A DNA stretch of 64,000 bases from a bacterium (GCA_905221385.1 CAJNCV010000002.1:124001-188000), one strand, 5' to 3'; counted from the stretch's first letter, positions 9,696 through 18,402 are shown. Numbers and translations are program-made. The notes: generated from the sequence alone by a model not told the origin.

Positions 9696-10208
9696 CTACT
9701 CTTTCATATCATCAGGAGGAGTCAATGACTTTTGCATCCAAACGATATCATGCCATTTTTCAAACTTATAGCCTATCTTAGGGAAATGAGCTACTTGTTC
9801 ATAGCCCCTCTTTCGGTGAAGAAAAATGCTCCTATCATTTGGCAAAGCGATACAAGCTAAGAAGCGTAAGTAACCCCTTGACACTAATTCTTCCTCCAGA
9901 CAATCATAGAGTAGACTCCCTAACCCTCGACCTTTGGCTTCTTGGTGCAAGTAAATTGACACTTCAACTGACCAATCATAAGCTCTCCTATCATAATAGG
10001 TGGAGGCATAGGCATATCCCAAAATTTTGCCTTCTTCCTCTAGCATTAGATAAGGATATTTAAGCAAGGTCTTTTGGATTCTTCTTTGAAATTCTTCAAC
10101 ACTTGGCACCTCGTATTCAAATGTAATGGCTGTATTAAGGACATAGGGGGCATAAATTGCAAGCAGTTCTGGAATATCAGACTCCATTACTGTTCGAATC
10201 GTTGGCAT
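9696..10208 (-). CDS. GNAT acetyltransferase, phosphinothricin acetyltransferase-like
   Basis: 170 aa. The N-terminus (IRTVMESDIPELLAIYAPYVLNT) and the acetyl-CoA loop region VSIYLHQEAKGRGLGSLLYD (with the RGxGxG pattern) identify a GNAT of the Pat/Bar or YncA type. These acetylate amino groups of small molecules such as methionine sulfoximine analogues. The substrate is not predictable. Promoter not clear; SD is AAAGAG. Confidence 0.88.
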   Translation of the reverse strand: MPTIRTVMESDIPELLAIYAPYVLNTAITFEYEVPSVEEFQRRIQKTLLKYPYLMLEEEGKILGYAYASTYYDRRAYDWSVEVSIYLHQEAKGRGLGSLLYDCLEEELVSRGYLRFLACIALPNDRSIFLHRKRGYEQVAHFPKIGYKFEKWHDIVWMQKSLTPPDDMKE

Positions 10209-10230
10209 ATATTTCTCTTTCTAAAATCGA

Positions 10231-10264
10231 AAATGAGCTTGGAAAGCTTTCCCAAACTCATTTA
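10231..10264 (-). terminator. Terminator between fhs and the acetyltransferase gene
   Basis: Long imperfect hairpin, AAATGAGCTTGGAAAG against CTTTCCCAAACTCATTT, about 16 bp. On the minus strand it is followed by TTTTCGATTTT, suiting termination of fhs transcripts. Confidence 0.7.
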
Positions 10265-10279
10265 AAATAATCTATATCA

Positions 10280-11950
10280 TTAGAACAATCCTAGAACGGT
10301 TCCATCGCTTTCAACATCCATATTAAGAGCGGCTGGACGTTTTGGAAGTCCTGGCATGGTCATGACATCACCAGTTAGGGCAACGATGAAGCCTGCACCT
10401 AATTTTGGTACCAATTCACGAATGGTAATTTCAAAGTTTTCTGGAGCTCCAAGTGCATTTGGATTGTCTGAGAAACTATATTGCGTTTTAGCCATACAGA
10501 TTGGCAATTTGTCCCAACCGTTTTGAACGATTTGAGCAATTTGCGTTTGAGCTTTCTTCTCAAAGTTCACTTTGCTACCACGATAGATCTCTGTAACAAT
10601 CTTTTCAATCTTTTCTTGGACAGAAAGGCCGTTGTCATAAAGACGTGTGTAGTTGGCTGGATTTTCTGTGATGGTCTTAACAACCGTTTCGGCAAGCGCA
10701 ACGCCCCCTTCTGCCCCATCAGCCCAGACACTTGCTAGTTCAACTGGCACATCAATAGAAGCACAAAGTTCTTTCAAAGCTGCGATTTCAGCTTCTGTAT
10801 CAGTGACAAATTCATTAATCGCAACAACTGCTGGAATACCAAACTTACGGATATTCTCAACGTGGCGCTTCAAGTTAGCAAAACCGGCACGAACTGCTTC
10901 TACATTTTCCTCTGTCAAAGCATCTTTAGCAACCCCACCATTCATCTTGAGAGCACGTAGTGTTGCGACGATGACTACCGCATCTGGAGAAGTTGGGAGG
11001 TTTGGTGTCTTGATATCAAGGAATTTCTCAGCACCAAGATCCGCACCAAAACCAGCTTCAGTAACAGTATAATCAGCCAAGCGAAGGGCTGTGCTTGTTG
11101 CCAAAACAGAGTTACAACCATGAGCAATATTAGCAAATGGACCACCATGTACAAAGGCAGGTGTACCGTAAATTGTCTGAACCAGATTTGGTTTGATAGC
11201 ATCTTTCAAAATCAATGCTAAAGCACCCTCAACCTGCAAATCACCAACAGAAACAGGCGTGCGGTCATAGCGATAACCAATTACAATATTAGCCAAACGA
11301 CGTTTCAAATCTTCAATATCAGTCGCCAAGCAAAGAATCGCCATAATTTCTGAAGCAACGGTAATATCGAAACCATCCTCGCGTGGAATACCATTTAGAG
11401 GACCACCAAGGCCAACTGTCACATGACGAAGGGCACGGTCATTCAAGTCCACGACACGTTTCCAGAGAATACGACGTTGGTCGATTCCCAGCTCATTTCG
11501 TTGGTGCAAGTGGTTGTCAATCAAGGCAGAAAGTGCATTGTTGGCAGTTGTAATAGCATGCATATCTCCAGTAAAGTGGAGGTTGATGTCTTCCATTGGC
11601 AACACTTGGGCATAACCACCACCGGCTGCACCACCTTTGATCCCCATTACTGGACCAAGAGACGGTTCGCGGATAGCAATCATCGTCTTCTTGCCAATCT
11701 TATTCAAAGCATCCGCAAGACCAATAGTAATGGTAGACTTCCCTTCACCAGCAGGTGTTGGGTTGATGGCAGTTACCAAGATCAATTTACCAACTGGATT
11801 ACTCTCAACTGCACGAATTTTATCAAAGCTGAGCTTAGCCTTATACTTTCCATACAATTCCAAATCGTCGTAAGAAATACCAAGCTTCTCCACAACATCA
11901 ACGATTGGCTTTAACTCAATACTCTGCGCGATTTCAATATCTGTTTTCAT
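10280..11950 (-). CDS. fhs: Formate-tetrahydrofolate ligase
   Basis: 556 aa. It makes 10-formyl-tetrahydrofolate from formate, THF and ATP for purine synthesis and initiator tRNA formylation. The P-loop [36 protein letters not shown], and [15 protein letters not shown] are hallmark segments. Length equals the bacterial family. It is monocistronic, with its own extended -10 promoter, a GAGGAG SD and a downstream terminator. A PurR-like box lies upstream (see 12027-12039). Confidence 0.97.
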   Translation of the reverse strand: MKTDIEIAQSIELKPIVDVVEKLGISYDDLELYGKYKAKLSFDKIRAVESNPVGKLILVTAINPTPAGEGKSTITIGLADALNKIGKKTMIAIREPSLGPVMGIKGGAAGGGYAQVLPMEDINLHFTGDMHAITTANNALSALIDNHLHQRNELGIDQRRILWKRVVDLNDRALRHVTVGLGGPLNGIPREDGFDITVASEIMAILCLATDIEDLKRRLANIVIGYRYDRTPVSVGDLQVEGALALILKDAIKPNLVQTIYGTPAFVHGGPFANIAHGCNSVLATSTALRLADYTVTEAGFGADLGAEKFLDIKTPNLPTSPDAVVIVATLRALKMNGGVAKDALTEENVEAVRAGFANLKRHVENIRKFGIPAVVAINEFVTDTEAEIAALKELCASIDVPVELASVWADGAEGGVALAETVVKTITENPANYTRLYDNGLSVQEKIEKIVTEIYRGSKVNFEKKAQTQIAQIVQNGWDKLPICMAKTQYSFSDNPNALGAPENFEITIRELVPKLGAGFIVALTGDVMTMPGLPKRPAALNMDVESDGTVLGLF

Positions 11951-11983
11951 AACAAACTCCTCTAATCTCTAATGTGATAATTC

Positions 11984-11989
11984 ATTATA
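11984..11989 (-). promoter_or_regulatory. -10 box of fhs promoter
   Basis: TATAAT preceded by TGT (extended -10) on the minus strand, 33 bases before the fhs ATG, with AGAGGAG as SD in between. Confidence 0.6.
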
Positions 11990-12026
11990 ACACAAAACAA
12001 GATTTTTAACATCCATAAACTCTAAA

Positions 12027-12039
12027 AACGTTCGTAAAT
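12027..12039 (-). promoter_or_regulatory. Possible PurR box upstream of fhs
   Basis: ATTTACGAACGTT on the minus strand matches the lactococcal/streptococcal PurBox AWWWCCGAACWWT at 11 of 13 positions. It is about 57 bases upstream of the inferred fhs transcription start. The fhs gene belongs to PurR regulons in related cocci. The two mismatches make this tentative. Confidence 0.35.
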
Positions 12040-12123
12040 ATCCTGAATTTCAAGATTTTTAGAGCCCTTTCAAAAATTTTATATGCTTTTACAGTTTTAG
12101 ACTATAAAGAATCTGAAAATATT

Positions 12124-13599
12124 CTAGTCAAGAAAATAACTATCAATTTCAGATAAATCATGGAGAATTTTTTTATCTTCGATTTCTAAATTTTCCGCCA
12201 TCTCAATAGAGTACTCAAATCTAAGTTTAGTATTTATTGACAAATCAAACGAATACTCTTGTATTTCACCCAGTTTTTTATATTTTTCTATGATTTCGTT
12301 ATAAATTGCAAGATAATGCTTATCTAAAATTTTTATGTAATTATTCAGATTTTCCTTATAGTCTTGAATTATTTTTTGTTCGCTATCATTTAATATTCCC
12401 TTCCCTATTTCCCAAATAATTGAGCTTGCTATTGAACCTACTATAGAACCTAGAACTGGTATAGGAATCATTGCTTGACCAATACAAGCACCAATTGTTG
12501 CAAAGGAAGCATCTATTACATTTAATGTCAAGAGATTCATAAGTTCATCTTGAGTTATTTCAGAAGATCTAAATCTCAAAACAACATCAATCATTCCATA
12601 AGTAGCCATTACTAAAGCACTGGCATTTGGAGCGCTAATACCAAAAATATTTGTTAATCCGTAAATTGAATATCCTGATATTGCTCCACTTGCAACGCCT
12701 TGTAATGAATTCAATCCACAATCTAACCAATCTGATTCTTCGAATTCAAAAATACTTTTTCCTTCTTTGTATTTTCCATATACACTTGACAACAAAGCTA
12801 AACCACCCTGTAAAAACGCTGCGTTTCTTGCAACCTTGCCAGCTTCTTTTAAATTTGGTAATGCATGTTTTTGCGCTACTAATCGTTTTCCATTTAATTC
12901 TTGTTGTTTCAGTCTAACTGTTTTACGAATATTCTTCTTTTCAGAATCTAAAAGAGAATGAATTGAATTTTTTTGAGCATCATTATAATTTAGAACAGAA
13001 GATTTCATCCAAGATTTGTATGAAGTAAGTCCTTTACTTTTGGTAATGTCATTGATTGTTTGCCGTATATCCGTAATTTGTTTAATAGATAATCTTTTAC
13101 CATTAAATTCTACTTCTTTTGCTCCAGCCATTATTTTTTCAAATACTAGCACGTGATCTTTTGGAAACATCATTTTCATTTTTGCACTGTAAAGAAACGA
13201 TTGATCTAGTTCATCACGTAAATTATTATAAAACTTCATTTGAATGGTATTTCTACCAATTAATAAATCGGCTGGTCCATTATCATTCAATACTTTTACA
13301 ATAGGATTTAATCCTTCAATGGCTCTCCTCGCATTTACAATCCCTGCTTCTGCAAATTCAGCGATAAACCCGTGACCACCGTAGTCTCCTCCACGCTTCT
13401 TTATAATAACATCTTCAATATTGTCTCTCGTATAGTTTAAAATCTTTGAGGCATTGTCCTTGTTTAAGATGACTCTGCTTGCTTCATCCTCTATGATTTT
13501 CATAGCATTATGTAAATCTTGAATTCTCAAGTTATTTAAACAATTGACATATGCACCAATACCTTGGTTAAAAGCTTGATTAATAATCTGGTTACTCAT
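12124..13599 (-). CDS. Unknown cassette protein: possible PD-(D/E)xK nuclease-like N-terminus with hydrophobic C-terminal half
   Basis: 491 aa, not recognised as a named family. Residues 65-125 contain GGDYGGHGFIAEFAEAG, then NGPADLLIGRNTIQMKF. The order E81/E84 - D111 - Q120xK122 resembles the E...D...(E/Q)xK core of Mrr/PD-(D/E)xK nucleases. Residues 165-245 are charged and helical. Residues 260-400 are rich in Gly, Ala, Ser and Ile with several possible membrane segments (for example PVLGSIVGSIASSIIW). The last 90 residues are acidic helix. It overlaps the upstream partner gene by 8 bases, so it is translated second and coupled. Base composition is clearly more A+T-rich than neighbouring core genes. 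A membrane-acting or nuclease effector is inference; the nuclease reading rests on motif spacing alone. Confidence 0.75.
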   Translation of the reverse strand: MSNQIINQAFNQGIGAYVNCLNNLRIQDLHNAMKIIEDEASRVILNKDNASKILNYTRDNIEDVIIKKRGGDYGGHGFIAEFAEAGIVNARRAIEGLNPIVKVLNDNGPADLLIGRNTIQMKFYNNLRDELDQSFLYSAKMKMMFPKDHVLVFEKIMAGAKEVEFNGKRLSIKQITDIRQTINDITKSKGLTSYKSWMKSSVLNYNDAQKNSIHSLLDSEKKNIRKTVRLKQQELNGKRLVAQKHALPNLKEAGKVARNAAFLQGGLALLSSVYGKYKEGKSIFEFEESDWLDCGLNSLQGVASGAISGYSIYGLTNIFGISAPNASALVMATYGMIDVVLRFRSSEITQDELMNLLTLNVIDASFATIGACIGQAMIPIPVLGSIVGSIASSIIWEIGKGILNDSEQKIIQDYKENLNNYIKILDKHYLAIYNEIIEKYKKLGEIQEYSFDLSINTKLRFEYSIEMAENLEIEDKKILHDLSEIDSYFLD

Positions 13600-14758
13600 T
13601 TATTCTAATTTCCTTATTTACCATAGCAGTCAATGATAGAGTTGAATTCACTAAAGCACCTGCTTGATATTTTTCGTCATCAGTAAATAAGCTATAGTCC
13701 ATTCCAGTTAAAGATAAATTGGCTAAATAAATTCCTTCTGTTTGTTTTTCAGTTAGTCCTATTAATTCCGTAACTTCTATTACTTTTTCTTTAAGTTGTC
13801 TAGCCAACAATTCTACCTTTTTCTGTTCCTCTATAGCCTCTTTTGCAACTTCTTCATTTTTCCTATTAGCTACTACACCAGCGCCTATAGAAGCGGTCAA
13901 CATAGCGCCTGCAATTCCCCAACCGACAGGACCAGCCAATGCTAAAAATGCGTTACCGGCTGCCACTCCACCGCCACCAGCTGCTACACTTCCACCACCT
14001 AACCAAGCCAGAGCGGCGCTATTTGCTGCAGCACCTGACAAACTTGAAATTGCAGTACCTGTTGATGCAACACCAAATGTAGTTGCAACACCCATAGCGG
14101 CAGTAGGCCCTAAAGTTGCAACTGTTACTCCTAATGCGCTAAGTGAAGCCGTAGCCGCTGTGCTACCACTTGCTAATTCAGCTTCCTTAATTGACTGTGA
14201 AATAGCAATTTGCTTGTCTTCAAAATTTTGAATTTCAACATCAATTGCTTCTAATTTTGTTTCAAACTCTTTTGGTTTATTTGCTAGTTTGTTAATTCTT
14301 TCTTCAACAATTTTTACAACTTTGATAGCTTTATCCCTAACCTGATAAAGCTCTATTGATTTATTAGCCAAGCTATCAGCTTCCTCATTATAACAACTAA
14401 TAGCTTCATTATATCCATCAACAGCTTCTTGTCTTAGTTTAGAATTAAAAAGGTCTACCGATTCAATTTGTTCTTTTGTATTATTCGCTATTTTCCCAGC
14501 TTCGTTAAATGTTTCAGAAGTCACATTAGTTATCTGATGTGCTACATCTCCGGCAACTCCAACAGCTTTCTCTGAGACGTCTGAGACAACATTACCAACT
14601 TGGCTTGATACTTCACCTATAGTTTTTACAGATTCAGTAATAACTTCTCCAGTAAATTTACTCGCTTCATTTAAAGCTTCGCTAGTAGCAGAACCGACAT
14701 CATTCAATACTTTACCAGCTTCCTTTGCAATGTTGTCTGCAAATTTAAAAAAATCCAT
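13592..14758 (-). CDS. Unknown cassette protein: helical repeats plus Ala/Gly-rich membrane-like core
   Basis: 388 aa, first gene of the cassette. Residues 1-100 form amphipathic helical repeats with recurring V(S/G)xVxSDVS-like units, reminiscent of lipid-associated or LEA-like helices. Residues 105-195 are a likely coiled coil (VVKIVEERINKLANKPKEF). Residues 200-296 are almost entirely Ala, Gly, Ser, Thr and Val (for example SLSGAAANSAALAWLGGG), fit for membrane insertion. A second coiled coil (298-335) follows. Helix - hydrophobic hairpin - helix is the layout of alpha-helical pore-formers such as the ClyA/Hbl class, but no homology is claimed. It has its own strong promoter and an AAGGGG SD, and overlaps the next gene by 8 bases. 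Confidence 0.75.
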   Translation of the reverse strand: MDFFKFADNIAKEAGKVLNDVGSATSEALNEASKFTGEVITESVKTIGEVSSQVGNVVSDVSEKAVGVAGDVAHQITNVTSETFNEAGKIANNTKEQIESVDLFNSKLRQEAVDGYNEAISCYNEEADSLANKSIELYQVRDKAIKVVKIVEERINKLANKPKEFETKLEAIDVEIQNFEDKQIAISQSIKEAELASGSTAATASLSALGVTVATLGPTAAMGVATTFGVASTGTAISSLSGAAANSAALAWLGGGSVAAGGGGVAAGNAFLALAGPVGWGIAGAMLTASIGAGVVANRKNEEVAKEAIEEQKKVELLARQLKEKVIEVTELIGLTEKQTEGIYLANLSLTGMDYSLFTDDEKYQAGALVNSTLSLTAMVNKEIRINE

Positions 14759-14787
14759 AATATACCCCTTTTAATTTACTTAGATTC

Positions 14788-14816
14788 ATTATCTTATTTA
14801 TTACTATAAATGTCAA
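14788..14816 (-). promoter_or_regulatory. Promoter of the two-gene unknown cassette
   Basis: Minus strand: -35 TTGACA (14811-14816), 17-bp spacer, -10 GATAAT (14788-14793), then a leader with SD AAGGGG before the ATG at 14758. It is back to back with the coaB promoter. Confidence 0.75.
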
Positions 14817-14847
14817 TAATAATATATTTTTCTTTTAAATGCTTTCT

Positions 14848-14876
14848 TTGACTTGCATATCATTTTTGTGTACAAT
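14848..14876 (+). promoter_or_regulatory. coaB promoter, predicted leaderless
   Basis: -35 TTGACT (14848-14853), 17-bp spacer, -10 TACAAT (14871-14876). Six bases separate the -10 from the coaB ATG, so transcription should begin at or next to the A of ATG. Confidence 0.75.
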
Positions 14877-14882
14877 AGTCCT

Positions 14883-15572
14883 ATGAAAATTTTAGTTACG
14901 TCGGGCGGTACGAGTGAAGCTATTGATAGCGTCCGCTCTATCACGAACCATTCCACAGGTCGCTTGGGAAAAATCATCACAGGAACCTTGCTTGCTTCTG
15001 GTCATGAGGTTTGTTTGATAACAACTACCAGAGCTCTTAAGCCAGAACCTCATCCCCATTTAACCATTCGAGAAATCAAAAATACTCATGATCTTCTTTT
15101 AGAGATGAAAGAGCGAGTTCCGAATTATCAGATCCTGATTCATTCTATGGCAGTTTCTGACTACACTCCTGCTTATATGACAGGGCTTGAGGAAGTACAG
15201 GCTAGCTCTAATCTAGAAGAATTTTTAGACAAGCAAAACAATGAGTCTAAGATTTCTTCAACTGATGAGGTTCAGGTTTTATTCCTGAAAAAAACACCCA
15301 AAATTATCTCTCTGGTCAAGGAATGGAATCCTGCCATTCATCTGATTGGTTTCAAACTGCTGGTTGATGTCTCTGAGGATTATCTCATTGAGATCGCACG
15401 AAAGAGTCTTATCAAGAACCAAGCAGACTTAATCATCGCAAATGACCTGACTCAAATTTCAGCAAATCAGCATCAAGCAATCTTTGTTGAGAAAGAGCAA
15501 CTCCAAACCGTTCAAACCAAAGAGGAAATAGCAAACCTCCTTCTTGAAAAAATTCAAGCATACGATTCATAG
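14883..15572 (+). CDS. coaB: Phosphopantothenate-cysteine ligase
   Basis: 229 aa. It couples cysteine to 4'-phosphopantothenate in CoA synthesis; streptococci encode the ligase and decarboxylase separately, unlike fused CoaBC. It begins MKILVTSGGTSEAIDSVRSI, the DFP C-terminal domain signature, with SITNHSTGRLG, IHSMAVSDYTP and LIGFKLLVDV. The start is fixed by the family N-terminus. There is no SD, and the -10 box lies six bases upstream. The decarboxylase follows 11 bases later. Confidence 0.95.
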   Translation: MKILVTSGGTSEAIDSVRSITNHSTGRLGKIITGTLLASGHEVCLITTTRALKPEPHPHLTIREIKNTHDLLLEMKERVPNYQILIHSMAVSDYTPAYMTGLEEVQASSNLEEFLDKQNNESKISSTDEVQVLFLKKTPKIISLVKEWNPAIHLIGFKLLVDVSEDYLIEIARKSLIKNQADLIIANDLTQISANQHQAIFVEKEQLQTVQTKEEIANLLLEKIQAYDS

Positions 15573-15583
15573 AAAGGAAAGCC

Positions 15584-16135
15584 ATGGCAAATATTCTCAT
15601 CGCGGTGACAGGTTCCATTGCCTCCTATAAATCAGCTGATCTAGTCAGTTCCTTGAAGAAACAGGGCCATCATGTCACTGTTTTAATGACTGAGGCAGCG
15701 AGAGAGTTTATCCAACCGTTGACACTACAGGTCCTCTCTCAAAATCCGGTCCACCTTGATGTCATGAAGGAACCTTATCCTGATCAAGTCAATCATATCG
15801 AACTAGGCAAAAGGACTGACCTTTTTATTGTTGTTCCTGCTACTGCTAATACCATTGCCAAACTAGCACACGGATTTGCTGACAATATGGTGACAAGCAC
15901 AGCGCTTGCCCTACCAAACCACGTCAAAAAGTTAGTCGCGCCAGCCATGAATACAAAGATGTATGACCATCCGGCAACTCAGGATAACCTAAAAACATTA
16001 GTGACCTATGGTTATCAGATCATCTATCCCAAGGAATCTCTACTAGCCTGTGGAGATCACGGCAAAGGCGCCCTAGCTGACCTGAATACTATTTTAGAAA
16101 GAATAAAGGAAACCCTCGATGAACAAACGCTCTAA
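15584..16135 (+). CDS. coaC: Phosphopantothenoylcysteine decarboxylase
   Basis: 183 aa flavoprotein that decarboxylates 4'-phospho-N-pantothenoylcysteine, the step after CoaB. It shows the FMN-binding GSIASYKSADL, the active-site histidine region VNHIELGKRTD, and VPATANTIAKLAHGFADN. APAMNTKMYDHPATQ with PAMN follows, and a late Cys lies in LACGDHGKGAL. SD is GAAAGGA. It overlaps the ECF S-component start by 17 bases. Confidence 0.95.
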   Translation: MANILIAVTGSIASYKSADLVSSLKKQGHHVTVLMTEAAREFIQPLTLQVLSQNPVHLDVMKEPYPDQVNHIELGKRTDLFIVVPATANTIAKLAHGFADNMVTSTALALPNHVKKLVAPAMNTKMYDHPATQDNLKTLVTYGYQIIYPKESLLACGDHGKGALADLNTILERIKETLDEQTL

Positions 16136-16682
16136 TATTGCACCGATTGCTATCTTTTTTGCAGTTATGCTCGTTATCCACTTTTTGAGTTCTCTCCTCT
16201 TTAACCTTTTCCCATTTCCAATCAAACCAACCATCGTGCATATTCCTGTTATTATTGCAAGTATTATTTACGGCCCACGAGTTGGTGTTACACTTGGTTT
16301 CTTGATGGGACTATTGAGCTTAACGGTAAACACAATTACCATCCTTCCAACCAGCTACCTCTTCTCACCTTTCGTACCAAACGGAAACATCTATTCTGCG
16401 ATTATAGCTATTGTCCCTCGCATTTTGATCGGTCTGACACCTTACTTGGTTTATAAACTAATGAAAAATAAAACTGGGCTAATCCTAGCTGGTGCCCTTG
16501 GTTCCCTTACCAACTCCATCTTTGTCCTTGGGGGCATCTTCTTCCTTTTTGGAAATGTCTTCGATGGCAATATCCAAAAACTCCTAGCAACCGTTGTTTC
16601 TACAAACTCAATCGCTGAATTGATTATCTCAGCTATCCTGACTGTAGCAATTGTCCCACGTCTCGAAACCTTGAAGAAATAA
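16119..16682 (+). CDS. ECF transporter S-component, probably pantothenate-specific
   Basis: 187 aa hydrophobic protein with about six membrane segments. The region KPTIVHIPVIIASIIYGPRV and the following GFLMGLLSL resemble S-components of energy-coupling factor vitamin transporters, which dock on the shared EcfAAT module encoded elsewhere. The start lies inside coaC, so the three genes form one operon. Placement after coaBC points to pantothenate (PanT-type), which is inferred from context. Confidence 0.8.
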   Translation: MNKRSNIAPIAIFFAVMLVIHFLSSLLFNLFPFPIKPTIVHIPVIIASIIYGPRVGVTLGFLMGLLSLTVNTITILPTSYLFSPFVPNGNIYSAIIAIVPRILIGLTPYLVYKLMKNKTGLILAGALGSLTNSIFVLGGIFFLFGNVFDGNIQKLLATVVSTNSIAELIISAILTVAIVPRLETLKK

Positions 16683-16688
16683 AAAAAC

Positions 16689-16717
16689 AACTCCACTTTC
16701 GTCCTGAAGGTGGAGTT
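16689..16717 (+). terminator. Terminator of coaB-coaC-S-component operon
   Basis: 12-bp stem AACTCCACTTTC / GAAGGTGGAGTT with one G-U pair and a GTCCT loop. The T tract after it is short, so efficiency is uncertain. Confidence 0.6.
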
Positions 16718-16800
16718 TAGTAGTTAAAACATAAGAATTAAGTTCCCAGTATTCTTTACCATATTTTAATCAAATATCCCTTAAAAATCACTAATGCTTC

Positions 16801-16849
16801 TTGACTTAACTGATTATTTATTGTACTATACTTATGTATATACAGATAA
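16801..16849 (+). promoter_or_regulatory. niaX promoter with NiaR-like operator
   Basis: -35 TTGACT (16801-16806), 17-bp spacer, -10 TACTAT (16824-16829). Immediately downstream, 16832-16849 is an imperfect dyad (TTATGTATATACAGATAA, 7 of 9 pairs symmetric). It resembles the NiaR operator core TGTnTnnACA and would cover the start point. The repressor gene niaR is in the same operon. Confidence 0.6.
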
Positions 16850-16861
16850 ATGGAGGTTCTT

Positions 16862-17389
16862 ATGGATATACGGAAAAAAACGCAGTTTATGACCATGACT
16901 GCCCTACTCACTGCAATCGCGATTTTGATTCCAATCATTATGCCTTTTAAAATCGTCATCCCACCGGCTTCTTACACCTTGGGAAGTCATATCCCCATCT
17001 TTATCGCCATGTTCCTATCGCCTTTGATGGCTGCTTTTGTGATTATTGCTTCTAGTCTCGGCTTCCTGATGGCAGGCTACCCTATGGTTATCGTCCTACG
17101 CGCCTTTTCTCACATCGTTTTTGGTATTTTGGGAGCATTTTACTTAAAGAAATTCCCTGAAACCTTGGATAAACCAAAGGCATCTTGGATTTTTAACTTT
17201 GTTTTGGGGCTTGTTCATGCTATCGCTGAAGTACTAGCTTGTATCATCTTCTATGCTACTTCAGGGACAAACGTTGAAAATATGTTTTATGTTCTCTTCG
17301 TCCTAGTCGGTTTTGGAACAATTGTCCATAGTATGGTAGACTATACATTAGCACTAGCTGTCTATAAAGTGCTTCGAAAACGTCGCTAA
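16862..17389 (+). CDS. niaX: ECF S-component for niacin, NiaX
   Basis: 175 aa, starting MDIRKKTQFMTMTALLTAIA behind GGAGG five bases upstream. It has six predicted membrane helices with PASYTLGSHIPIFIAMFLSP and FSHIVFGILGAFYLKKFP. The protein supplies substrate specificity for niacin uptake through the ECF module. Assignment rests on the family resemblance and on the adjoining NAD-metabolism regulator NiaR 11 bases downstream. Confidence 0.85.
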   Translation: MDIRKKTQFMTMTALLTAIAILIPIIMPFKIVIPPASYTLGSHIPIFIAMFLSPLMAAFVIIASSLGFLMAGYPMVIVLRAFSHIVFGILGAFYLKKFPETLDKPKASWIFNFVLGLVHAIAEVLACIIFYATSGTNVENMFYVLFVLVGFGTIVHSMVDYTLALAVYKVLRKRR

Positions 17390-17400
17390 AAGGAAAAACT

Positions 17401-17916
17401 ATGACAAAGGATCGCAAACAAGCTCTTCTCAAACTATTAAAAGAGGCACCAAAGGCCCTCAATGGTCAAACCTTGGCTGAGCATTTTCATGTTACTCGTC
17501 AAGTCATTGTACAGGATATTGCTATTCTCCGAGCAGATGGGGCTCCTATCCTATCCACCAATCGTGGTTATATCTACAAAGAAAATGATGCCAGCCCCTA
17601 CGTTCACAAACTCTTTAAAGTGAAACATGAACTGGAAGAAATCGGGCAGGAACTTCTAGCCATTGTAGATAATGGCGGACGCGTTCAAAATATCTTAATC
17701 GATCATCCCGTTTATGGCGAAATTGAAACCCATCTCAAACTCACCTGCCGCCGAGATGTCCAGCATTTTCTGGAGCAAGTTGAGAACTCAGACTTTAGAC
17801 CCCTTTCTGAATTGACAGACGGCATCCATTACCACCTTGTTGAAGCCGAGACACAACAAGACCTCCACTATATTGAGGAGGCCTTGGATCAGTTAGGTTA
17901 TTTGGTAAAAGACTAG
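17401..17916 (+). CDS. niaR: Niacin-responsive transcriptional repressor NiaR
   Basis: 171 aa. The N-terminal HTH_11 winged helix (LAEHFHVTRQVIVQDIAILR) is followed by a 3H ligand-binding domain with the conserved histidines in DHPVYGEI, ETHLKL and DGIHYHLVEA. With nicotinic acid bound it represses niacin uptake and NAD genes. It sits behind niaX and probably controls the dyad at 16832-16849. Its TAG stop shares a CTAG with the convergent NUDIX stop. Confidence 0.93.
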   Translation: MTKDRKQALLKLLKEAPKALNGQTLAEHFHVTRQVIVQDIAILRADGAPILSTNRGYIYKENDASPYVHKLFKVKHELEEIGQELLAIVDNGGRVQNILIDHPVYGEIETHLKLTCRRDVQHFLEQVENSDFRPLSELTDGIHYHLVEAETQQDLHYIEEALDQLGYLVKD

Positions 17917-18380
17917 AAAATTTCTTTCTCCCAGCCATCATCTGTACGGTGGCGATAGAAGAACTCAGACTTGTCAGGTGCTTCCATCATTTCCATCAAA
18001 GGTAACATATCATAGGCCAGATCCAAGTTTGGAATCTGGTCTTTTTGCACCCAAGATACTTCTCCTTCCTCTGAGGAATGGAGATTTCCAGTAAACTCTG
18101 TCGCTTTATAGCAAACGACGATGTAGCGCCCACCTGTATCTAAGGGCCAATTTTTAATGCCGACTAGTTGGGGATTCTGAATGGTCAAACCAGTTTCTTC
18201 GTATATTTCACGAATGACAGACTCGGCAAAGGCCTCGCCATTCTCAACATGACCTCCTGGAAAAGCGTAGCCAGACCAGTGATTGTTTTCAGGAGAACGA
18301 TATTGCATGACTACACGTTGATTTTTAAGGTCTTCAATTAGACAGATATTGGTTAAAATAGTTGATTGGGCACGGGACAT
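17913..18380 (-). CDS. NUDIX hydrolase (MutT family)
   Basis: 155 aa. The NUDIX box reads GGHVENGEAFAESVIREIYEETGL, of which GX5EX7REXXEEXG is complete. These enzymes hydrolyse nucleoside diphosphate-X compounds, often oxidised dGTP; the substrate here is not settled. Translation starts behind a CTCC-complement SD (AAGGAG). On related chromosomes it is expected directly after uvrB; here a 2-kb insertion separates them. Confidence 0.9.
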   Translation of the reverse strand: MSRAQSTILTNICLIEDLKNQRVVMQYRSPENNHWSGYAFPGGHVENGEAFAESVIREIYEETGLTIQNPQLVGIKNWPLDTGGRYIVVCYKATEFTGNLHSSEEGEVSWVQKDQIPNLDLAYDMLPLMEMMEAPDKSEFFYRHRTDDGWEKEIF

Positions 18381-18402
18381 ATTTTCTCCTTTAAGTTCTA
18401 TT

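Noticed and set aside
10653-11072. 139-codon plus-strand frame inside fhs
   Set aside because: Ser/Ala-rich antisense artefact of fhs codon use.
12020-12064. CTCTAAAAA / TTTTTAGAG inverted repeat as terminator of the cassette's neighbour
   Set aside because: Arms are 27 bases apart with no GC-rich stem; too weak to call.
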